NCBI GenBank assembly: GCA_023228045.1
Contig: JALOBY010000029.1
Location: forward strand, 1-17,263
Origin: Endomicrobiales bacterium
GTDB lineage: Bacteria; Elusimicrobiota; Endomicrobiia; Endomicrobiales; JALOBY01
Length of the DNA: 17,263 nt
Direction of reading: 5' to 3'
The notes under the pieces were generated by a model. It saw only the letters and a program-made list of their open reading frames with translations, ran no database searches and had not been told where the DNA came from. Shown here piece by piece: positions 1-4,500 of this stretch. The position numbers and the translations under genes are program-made. Each line of letters begins with the position of its first letter. The first letter of the stretch is position 1.

Positions 1-135
1 GGCATCGCCCGAGGACGCCAGTTTTGCGGCATCGCCCGAGGACGCCAGTTGTGCGGCATCGCCCGAGGACGCCAGTTGTGCGGCATAGCCCGAGGACGCC
101 AGTTGTGCGGCATCGCCCGAGGACGCAATTTTTGC
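1..135. repeat. 27-bp tandem repeat, five copies, inside the repeat protein gene
   Basis: Five head-to-tail 27-bp units lie at 1-27, 28-54, 55-81, 82-108 and 109-135 (core GGCATCGCCCGAGGACGCCA). Units 2 and 3 are identical. Units 1 and 4 each differ at a single base (t at 24, a at 87). The last unit diverges at its end, and 136-153 is a decayed half unit. On the minus strand each unit encodes nine residues (AQLASSGDA), so gain or loss of units keeps the frame. The array continues beyond the window edge. There are no unique spacers, so it is not a CRISPR array. Confidence 0.95.
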
Positions 136-462
136 GAAGTTGCCCGAATTTCTTATTTTACAAATGACATTTAAAAAATCTATTGCGGAAGTTATAAAAT
201 CTTTTAATACTATTTTTTTTACTATCTTGATATGATTAGTTACACTTTTTGAAGCATCTTTTTTTATTTCTCCCAATGCCTCAATTTCTGCAAATTCAGA
301 TGTAGTTAAATCGTAATAATCCAAAACATCAAATGGATTTTCGCAAAAGTGGAAACCTTCTTTACACAATTCTACTGCTCCATCATGTTTATATTTTTTT
401 CCCTCTTCGTACTGAAAATTTTTACATTTTAATCCTTCATCAAACCCTTTAAATCCTTTCAT
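1..462 (-). CDS. Phage repeat protein with DUF7666-like N-terminus (C-terminus off the window)
   Basis: An open frame of 154 codons starts at the ATG at 462-460 and runs off the window at position 1. The start is set by a strong AAAGGAGAG Shine-Dalgarno 5-7 nt upstream. The N-terminus (MKGFKGFDEGLKC, then a HDGAVELCKEGFHFCENP stretch and VLDYYDL) matches, from memory, a widespread phage and prophage family recently catalogued as DUF7666. Members have such an N-domain, then a highly variable run of short repeats. Here residues from about 111 onward are 9-residue units of the type SGDAAQLAS (first unit SGNFAKIAS, later DA or YA at the variable pair), a pattern that would suit a beta-solenoid. 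Function is unknown. It is the only gene past the late-operon terminator and seems to have its own promoter and structured leader. The repeat DNA is much more GC-rich (TCC, TCG, GGC codons) than the AT-rich N-terminal part, suggesting recent expansion or transfer. Confidence 0.82.
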   Translation of the reverse strand, partial: MKGFKGFDEGLKCKNFQYEEGKKYKHDGAVELCKEGFHFCENPFDVLDYYDLTTSEFAEIEALGEIKKDASKSVTNHIKIVKKIVLKDFITSAIDFLNVICKIRNSGNFAKIASSGDAAQLASSGYAAQLASSGDAAQLASSGDAAKLASSGDA

Positions 463-509
463 TTTTTCTCTCCTTTAATAATATTTTATTACCTATATAT
501 AAAAACCGT

Positions 510-614
510 GGGGAAACGAGGCCGAACCCGACAGGGATACATAAACCTCGCCCCCCCCCCACATTAGATGTTTGATTGAATTTCATTTGATTGGTTTTTG
601 AATTTGTCGGGTTC
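510..614 (-). promoter_or_regulatory. Leader of the repeat protein gene: G10 tract and possible pseudoknot
   Basis: In the minus-strand leader between the possible promoter and the ATG at 462, two pairings interlock. GAACCCGACA (614-605) is perfectly complementary to TGTCGGGTTC (533-524). The segment GGGGCGAGG (554-546) can pair with CCTCG (521-517) plus CCCC (513-510), leaving a TTT bulge. The order a-b-a'-b' is that of an H-type pseudoknot. A run of ten G (560-551 on the minus strand) sits at the edge of the second stem, so a change of tract length would alter it. On the plus strand the outer repeat is followed by T7 (616-622), so it could instead be a plus-strand terminator with a long loop. 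The pairings are seen in the sequence; a regulatory role is inferred. Confidence 0.4.
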
Positions 615-636
615 ATTTTTTTGTTCCTGCAATAAC

Positions 637-666
637 AGGTTAGCATAGTTATTAAATGCTTGTCAA
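637..666 (-). promoter_or_regulatory. Possible extended -10 sigma70 promoter for the repeat protein gene
   Basis: Reading the minus strand, a perfect -35 TTGACA (666-661) is followed by an 18-nt spacer and TAACCT (642-637), with TG one base upstream (645-644) as in extended -10 promoters. The -10 itself is weak (3 of 6 matches). Transcription would start near 630 and give a leader of about 170 nt. It lies 15 bp downstream of the TGTGA-N6-TCACA palindrome. Confidence 0.4.
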
Positions 667-681
667 GCTTTTTTTGGCAGA

Positions 682-697
682 TGTGACAAAAGTCACA
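682..697. promoter_or_regulatory. Perfect 16-bp palindrome, CRP/FNR-family-like operator
   Basis: TGTGACAAAAGTCACA is an exact inverted repeat and fits the classical TGTGA-N6-TCACA consensus of CRP-type regulators. It lies between the divergent promoters at 637-666 (minus) and 774-802 (plus), immediately upstream of the minus-strand -35. Activation of the minus promoter, whose -10 is poor, is one reading; a phage repressor site is another. Which protein binds is unknown. Confidence 0.5.
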
Positions 698-725
698 GGT
701 GAGCAAAAAAGGGATTTTATTTTCA

Positions 726-749
726 GTCGGTGAAATTGTGTTTTCCGAC
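726..749. promoter_or_regulatory. Inverted repeat upstream of the small-RNA promoter
   Basis: GTCGG (726-730) and CCGAC (745-749) form a 5-bp inverted repeat with a 14-bp gap, 25 bp upstream of the plus-strand -35. It could be an operator or a weak hairpin. It is short enough to be chance. Confidence 0.2.
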
Positions 750-773
750 GATTAAAAATAAATTTAAAGATAT

Positions 774-802
774 TTGACAAATGAAAAACAGTTTGGTATT
801 AT
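774..802 (+). promoter_or_regulatory. Near-consensus sigma70 promoter driving the opposite-strand small RNA
   Basis: TTGACA (774-779), a 17-bp spacer and TATTAT (797-802) match the consensus at 11 of 12 positions with optimal spacing. The 22 bp before the -35 are almost pure A/T (751-773), like an UP element. The predicted start is an A at about 809-810. No ORF with a ribosome binding site follows; the transcript meets a strong terminator about 150 nt later. This is the clearest promoter in the window, and it points against all protein genes. Confidence 0.85.
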
Positions 803-808
803 TTGCAT

Positions 809-957
809 AAGGATTTTGGTTGACTGCAACTGCCCGTAGCTTTTGTGGTCAGCCGAAATCTAAAGTTCTACGGGAGCTGAAAGTGCAAAATTTTCTCAAA
901 ATTTATTTAATAGTTTTCAAAAGCTCATATCATTTAATTGATGTGGGCTTTTTTTTT
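809..957 (+). ncRNA. Candidate phage small RNA with H-type pseudoknot
   Basis: About 150 nt lie between the promoter at 774-802 and the terminator at 921-957. Stem 1 pairs 814-824 with 848-858 (11 bp including two G-U; core GGTTGAC with GTCAGCC). Stem 2 pairs CCCGTAG (833-839), inside the loop of stem 1, with CTACGGG (868-874) outside it. The order a-b-a'-b' is a pseudoknot with connecting loops of 8, 8 and 9 nt, which is sterically reasonable. A nested alternative (826-831 with 882-886 continuing into stem 2) competes with it. An A/U hairpin (888-894 with 898-904) and the terminator follow. The G-U pairs would be A-C mismatches on the other strand, so the plus strand is the RNA strand. I see no ORF with an RBS and recognise no known riboswitch or RNA family. 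Confidence 0.75.
921..957 (+). terminator. Strong intrinsic terminator of the small RNA
   Basis: Twelve consecutive pairs join 921-932 to 939-950 (two G-U pairs, valid only on the plus strand) around the 6-nt loop TTTAAT, followed by nine T (949-957). This is a textbook Rho-independent terminator. Confidence 0.93.
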
Positions 958-984
958 GTTTTTACATAAAGCAACAAGTAATAA

Positions 985-1116
985 AGGAACGGCAAACCTG
1001 AGAGACGGGGTTTGCCTAAGGGTTATATTGTATCTTGGCTCTATAACCTCAAGTATCGACAGAGATGTCAAACGGTCGGCAAGTGGGTGTTTCATACTTT
1101 GCGCCTAATACTTGCT
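985..1116 (+). ncRNA. Candidate structured RNA region, family unknown
   Basis: This stretch has no ORF and is clearly richer in G+C than its flanks. It holds four successive hairpins. GGCAAACC (991-998) pairs with GGTTTGCC (1009-1016). GGTTATA (1021-1027) pairs with TATAACC (1042-1048). GACA (1058-1061) and TGTC (1066-1069) enclose a GAGA (GNRA-type) loop. The stretch 1078-1084 pairs with 1110-1116, with an inner 5-bp stem 1085-1089 with 1102-1106. Several pairs are G-U on the plus strand and would break on the minus strand, and the GNRA loop also favours plus. No clear promoter precedes it, so read-through from 809-957 or a weak start near 961 would be needed. I cannot assign it to a known family. 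Large phage RNAs such as GOLLD or ROOL are worth testing, but I see no specific match. Confidence 0.45.
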
Positions 1117-1455
1117 CAAGACGCTTGCAAAAAACTGCGACGGACATTAAATTAACCTGCGTGAAAATTGCGACCATACATTAAAGAGTGTCTTTTTAAA
1201 AAGGCACAACGGTCTCGCTTTGCTTTACTGCTCTGGACATTAGTTTTTAACATAAATGCTTTAAAGATTTTAAAAAGACATAAAAGAAAGCAATAAATAA
1301 ATTTGCAATTTTTTGCGCAAGAATTTAAACACTTCTAATGTAACAAGTATTTCAATAACCCCACAAAATACCCAAAATTAGCCAAAATCACCGTCATAGC
1401 ATTCGTTTTAAGCGGGTTTTTTTAGGCACCCCTTATGTTTGTATGGCAAGCCAAT
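1117..1455. other. Intergenic remainder with a 15-bp inverted repeat, no gene seen
   Basis: There is no credible ORF on either strand. The octamer GGACATTA occurs at 1142-1149 and 1235-1242. AAAGAGTGTCTTTTT (1183-1197) has its exact reverse complement at 1458-1472, inside the late terminator. GTGTCTTTTTAAAAAGGCAC (1188-1207) is itself nearly self-complementary. From about 1243 the sequence is very AT-rich. No tRNA, no attachment site and no clear promoter were recognised. Confidence 0.5.
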
Positions 1456-1489
1456 AAAAAAAGACACTCTTTTTAAAAGTGTCTCTTTT
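1456..1489 (-). terminator. Intrinsic terminator at the end of the late operon
   Basis: On the minus strand, 1484-1478 (AGACACT) pairs with 1468-1462 (AGTGTCT). The stem is prolonged outward by a G-U pair (1485 with 1461) and A/U pairs, and is followed by seven T (1462-1456). It lies about 35 bp past the amidase stop. On the plus strand the same hairpin has only a short T4 tail and the wobble pair is lost, so it acts mainly on the minus strand. Confidence 0.8.
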
Positions 1490-1521
1490 GCAAAATAAAT
1501 AGGCGGGTTATCACGGAAGGT

Positions 1522-2031
1522 TTAGGCGGGTTTTATATAATCATATTTTAGTTTTGTTAGATTGAATAATTTGCCCGGGCAAGTTTTGTCCGCAAAGTTG
1601 GTATGCCCTAAAACATTATATATGGCTATTTTAAATCGCCTCTGTAAATCTCGCACCAGAGAAGCAAGCAAAAAGTATTGTTCTTTAGTTGGCTCTACAT
1701 TATTATAATTACCAATTAAACAAATACCTATGGCGGTTTCATTCTTTCCAACAGTATGCGCACCCTGCATTGTCATCGGTCTGCCAATTTGATATTCCAA
1801 TCTACCATTTATCATCTCTAATCCAAAATGATAACCAATGTCTAAATCGGGTTTTGCTATGTATGAATTATAGTTTGGTGATTTTGGGTCTGAACTTCCT
1901 GTTTTTCCTGTGTGCCACTGCCGTATCTGTTCCCAGTTGTTAATTTTACTATCGGAAGTGGCAGAATGATGTAAAATAATTGATTGCCACGCCCTTGACG
2001 GTGAAGTCAGTAAATAATTTCTAAAATCCAT
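1522..2031 (-). CDS. N-acetylmuramoyl-L-alanine amidase (T7-lysozyme type endolysin)
   Basis: The 169-residue protein is a single Amidase_2/PGRP-type domain that cuts the bond between muramic acid and the peptide stem of peptidoglycan. Visible marks are the first metal-ligand region LHHSAT (H21/H22), DIGYHF with Y67 at the position of the T7 lysozyme tyrosine, GAHTVGKN (around H92), GICLIGN, and GHTNFADKTCPG, which gives H143 and C151 as further zinc ligands and K149 two residues before the cysteine as in T7 lysozyme. All catalytic positions look intact. There is no signal peptide and no separate wall-binding domain, so access to the wall would need a holin. The ATG at 2031 has a GAGG site 6 nt upstream. 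It is the last gene of the operon, 9 bp after the preceding stop, and is followed by the terminator at 1456-1489. It is the probable endolysin. Confidence 0.93.
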   Translation of the reverse strand: MDFRNYLLTSPSRAWQSIILHHSATSDSKINNWEQIRQWHTGKTGSSDPKSPNYNSYIAKPDLDIGYHFGLEMINGRLEYQIGRPMTMQGAHTVGKNETAIGICLIGNYNNVEPTKEQYFLLASLVRDLQRRFKIAIYNVLGHTNFADKTCPGKLFNLTKLKYDYIKPA

Positions 2032-2040
2032 TTTTTCCTC

Positions 2041-2445
2041 TTAATTACCCCAAAGTGGCACACTGGCTTTAATTCCTGTATGATTTTCATTCAATTTGAA
2101 ATCATGTCCTGCCCAGATACCAAATTTCGCAAGTTTTGTGTCTGATAAATTTCCAACTATCCCCGCCCAGTCAAAATCAAGTGATAAAAATGGCATCCCA
2201 TTTTCTTTGAAGGATGTTACTGCGCCAAAGTTTAGATTTAATCTCTGCCACGAAACAAGTTTTGTTTCTGCGCCGAGCAAACCCTCTGCCGTCTGAAAAT
2301 CATATAATGCAATCGCAGAAGTGTTAGCAAGCGGGTAGGTAAATTCAATTTGCCCGAGCTTGAAATACGCCCCGTTTGAAAGTTCCGTCGCACTAACTAC
2401 ACCAACAAACCCAAACAACATCAACAACACTAAAAGTTTTTTCAT
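2041..2445 (-). CDS. Small exported beta-rich protein, unknown function
   Basis: Of 134 residues, 1-19 form a clear Sec signal peptide (positive MKK, a leucine-rich core, cleavage expected after VSA). The mature part of about 115 residues alternates polar and hydrophobic residues in short strands (for example YFKLGQIEFTYPL, LNLNFGAVTSF, FLSLDFDWAGIV, GIWAGHDFKL, TGIKASVPLW), like a small beta-barrel or outer-membrane-associated protein. It lacks the terminal phenylalanine typical of many barrels, ending in LWGN. The ATG overlaps the upstream stop in ATGA (2442-2445), so it is translationally coupled to the membrane protein before it. It sits just before the amidase, so a role in lysis or in altering the host envelope is possible, but I do not recognise the family. 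Confidence 0.75.
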   Translation of the reverse strand: MKKLLVLLMLFGFVGVVSATELSNGAYFKLGQIEFTYPLANTSAIALYDFQTAEGLLGAETKLVSWQRLNLNFGAVTSFKENGMPFLSLDFDWAGIVGNLSDTKLAKFGIWAGHDFKLNENHTGIKASVPLWGN

Positions 2446-2999
2446 ACTGCCCCCTTTTTATTTATTACTTTTTCAAGCATTTCATTTTGCCAATCATTTA
2501 ATTTTTCTTCCTTTGCAGAATTTCGCTTGTTTAAGTCGTCTATCATTTTATCTTTTGCATTTAATAATCTTTCATTCATCGCCATAACAAATTGTACAAT
2601 TCCCCAAACACCCGTTAAAATTGAAAGAATAAATCCAAACAAACCACCAATAATATATGCCCATTTATCAAAAATAAATTTCAAAAGTTCACTATCATTT
2701 ACCACTGTGCTTTTTATATCTCTGCCAGCCACCTGATTTTGAGTTTTATTATTAAAACCTGCAATTACATTCCCCTGCGCGTTCAATTTTAATTCCAACT
2801 TTTCAATTTTGCTTTCAAGCCCAACAATTTTTCCGTTCATCTCGGCTTTTACAACATTACTTTCATTTTCTTTGGTGGTAATATCTTGTTTCATAAGTTG
2901 CAAATCCGCTTCAAACAATCGGATTTTTTCTAACCCAAAAATAGCGTGTGCCTGAGTTGTAAAAAATAACAAAAACAAAATGCCTAAAAGTTTTTTCAT
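2442..2999 (-). CDS. Membrane protein with signal sequence, coiled coil and C-terminal helix
   Basis: The 185-residue protein starts with a signal-like segment (MKKLLGILFLLFFTTQAHA). A predicted coiled coil follows at about 25-75 with L/I heptads (LESKIEKLELKLNAQ), then a polar linker with VAGRDIKSTVVND (89-102). A strongly hydrophobic span at about 113-141 would cross the membrane, and a charged helical tail ends the protein. If the first segment is cleaved, the coiled coil is periplasmic and the tail cytoplasmic. GAGGG precedes the ATG at 2999, 3 bp after the upstream stop. Position suggests a lysis-module role (holin accessory or spanin-like), but there is no family match I can name and no lipoprotein partner in sight. 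Confidence 0.7.
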   Translation of the reverse strand: MKKLLGILFLLFFTTQAHAIFGLEKIRLFEADLQLMKQDITTKENESNVVKAEMNGKIVGLESKIEKLELKLNAQGNVIAGFNNKTQNQVAGRDIKSTVVNDSELLKFIFDKWAYIIGGLFGFILSILTGVWGIVQFVMAMNERLLNAKDKMIDDLNKRNSAKEEKLNDWQNEMLEKVINKKGAV

Positions 3000-3002
3000 A
3001 AA

Positions 3003-3260
3003 TTACCCTCTTTTATCTAATTTTTTTCTTATGTCTGTTATTCCTTCAACAATATAATCAACCTTAGTTTCAAGGGTATTTATTTTTAGCCCATATTGTT
3101 CGCTTCTTGCTTCTAAAATACTAACTTTATTTTCATTTATTTCAATTCTGTAACCAGTCAAATACCACGCACCAACGATTGAAACAAATACTACCAAAAC
3201 TGGGAAAATTACCGATAATATGTTCCATTGTTTCCCATTTTTCCAATTCAAATCTCTCAT
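3003..3260 (-). CDS. Small membrane-anchored coiled-coil protein
   Basis: The protein has 85 residues: a short charged N-terminus, one transmembrane helix at about 14-36 (ILSVIFPVLVVFVSIVGAWYL), then a long heptad-patterned helix to the end (VSILEARSEQYGLKINTLETKVDYI). The layout recalls small phage lysis-module proteins (inner-membrane spanin-like, or XhlA-like with the membrane span at the other end), but sequence similarity is not evident. GGGGAG lies about 7 nt before the ATG at 3260. It is closely followed by another coiled-coil membrane protein, so the two might associate. Confidence 0.7.
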   Translation of the reverse strand: MRDLNWKNGKQWNILSVIFPVLVVFVSIVGAWYLTGYRIEINENKVSILEARSEQYGLKINTLETKVDYIVEGITDIRKKLDKRG

Positions 3261-3275
3261 AAATGTACTCCCCTT

Positions 3276-3740
3276 TTATTTTGTTGAAACTTTTAACTCG
3301 TAAAAATCAGACGGCAACTCACTTATTGTTTTGCTTCTCGGAATTAACTCATAACCACCTTTTTGCCTGTCAAAAATATAATCAACTGCGTTTATAGAGA
3401 GTAATTTAATATGTTTCTGCTTTTTCATTGAGGCAAACGACTTCTTTTCTGCGGTGGTATCTAAAGTTACATTCAATAAACCATATTTTTTATTATAATT
3501 AGTTTCAAATCTTGTATTCTCAAACGGTTGCCGACTTTGTTTCAATCCTGCGTCAGTAAAATTGGTGTAAGTTTTTGCAGTTGACAAACCACTTGACCAA
3601 TATCTTCCTTGCGGAAAATTAGACATATTAACCAAATAGGTGTAAGTGTCTGCGTGAAGCATAATCACCAAACCAGACAAAAACCAAGCAATTAAAACTC
3701 CCATTACAATAGATATTAAAAATTTATTAAGGTCAATCAT
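3276..3740 (-). CDS. Unknown protein with N-terminal membrane segment
   Basis: Of 154 residues, about 8-28 (LISIVMGVLIAWFLSGLVIML) form a hydrophobic helix followed by HADTYTY, so this may be an uncleaved anchor or a signal peptide. The rest is soluble and mixed alpha/beta, with YLVNMSNFPQGRYWSSGL and a lysine-rich middle. Its start overlaps the end of the LamG gene by 8 bp, with GAGGG just before the ATG, which implies coupled translation. There is no recognised domain. Being grouped with other exported or membrane proteins downstream of the fibre gene, it may belong to the same envelope-directed set. Confidence 0.65.
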   Translation of the reverse strand: MIDLNKFLISIVMGVLIAWFLSGLVIMLHADTYTYLVNMSNFPQGRYWSSGLSTAKTYTNFTDAGLKQSRQPFENTRFETNYNKKYGLLNVTLDTTAEKKSFASMKKQKHIKLLSINAVDYIFDRQKGGYELIPRSKTISELPSDFYELKVSTK

Positions 3741-4500
3741 TTTGCCCTCTGCCTTGTGTGTAAATTTGTTTTGCTAATGCTCTTGCTTTAGTTAAACTAT
3801 TTACATTTTTATAAATTGCAATATCATCAACAATTCCGCTATTTGAATAAATGGTACTACCACTCCAAGTTATAATACCACTTTGAATCGTACCCCCACC
3901 GTCGGTTAAAACAGTTTTAGCCGTACCTGCTGACTGCAATGTAGCCAATTTTCCATTTACAAATATTTTCATTAACCCATCTCCACCTGAAGAAGTTCCC
4001 TTGAACCATAAACAGGTGTGATACCATCTGTTGGCAGGATACTCAGTACCAGCTAAAGGAGTATAATTCTCGGTTGCCCCTGCATCGTTTCCATTACTAA
4101 AATTAAAAAAACAATAAGCTATTCCTTTCCGAGTCGCTAAATTTAATCGCCACCCTTTCATATTTCCAAACTTACTTACTATTTCGTTGTATCGTTCCCC
4201 TTGAGAAGAAACATCGGCAGGATAAGCCCACGCCGAAACAAATAAATCATCACCAATAAATTCTATATCGCCTAAAGTTGAATAATGTAAATAACTATGT
4301 GCTATTCCACTTCCGAACTGTCCAGTAACCCAAGCACCGTTTGTTGTCCCTGCGGTAACTGTGCCTGTTGTTGCAGTAACTGAAGTCCCTTGCCCTTCAT
4401 TCAGATGTGAAACGAAAACAGGACTATCCTGCAAAGAATTAACCTGCGCAGAAAAGGCGGTTGTCGCTAAAAATAATAATGCCATTATAATTTTAATCAT
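3733..4500 (-). CDS. Secreted LamG/concanavalin-like domain protein
   Basis: The 255-residue protein has an N-terminal signal peptide (1-18, MIKIIMALLFLATTAFSA). From about 25 to 245 there is a LamG-like jelly roll (Laminin_G_3 type): the GIAHSYLHY strand, DLFVSAWAYPAD, a W-R-L-N strand, NRWYHTCLWFKG, MKIFVNGKLA, then GIVDDIAIYKNVNSLTKARALAKQIY, the usual closing pattern of this fold. Such domains bind sugars or proteins and are common on phage receptor-binding proteins. A cleavable signal on one encoded in a tail operon is odd, since virions assemble in the cytoplasm. It overlaps the preceding fibre gene by 8 bp (ATGATTAA), so the two are probably made together. It may be a receptor-binding or adhesin accessory of the fibre. 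Confidence 0.82.
   Translation of the reverse strand: MIKIIMALLFLATTAFSAQVNSLQDSPVFVSHLNEGQGTSVTATTGTVTAGTTNGAWVTGQFGSGIAHSYLHYSTLGDIEFIGDDLFVSAWAYPADVSSQGERYNEIVSKFGNMKGWRLNLATRKGIAYCFFNFSNGNDAGATENYTPLAGTEYPANRWYHTCLWFKGTSSGGDGLMKIFVNGKLATLQSAGTAKTVLTDGGGTIQSGIITWSGSTIYSNSGIVDDIAIYKNVNSLTKARALAKQIYTQGRGQND

Noticed and set aside
1..135. CRISPR array
   Set aside because: The units are contiguous 27-mers without spacers and are in frame with a protein gene.
449..706. Minus-strand 85-codon frame upstream of the repeat protein gene
   Set aside because: It begins at a TTG without RBS, runs through the palindrome, possible promoter and G10 tract, and overlaps the start of the real gene in another frame. 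Best read as leader DNA.
985..1050. c-di-GMP-I (GEMM) riboswitch
   Set aside because: GGCAAACC resembles one conserved piece, but the rest of the consensus (GACGCAAAGCC and the second stem with its receptor) is absent, and no gene follows on that strand.
1411..1424. Intrinsic terminator at GCGGGTTTTTTT
   Set aside because: There is a T-run but no convincing stem before it.
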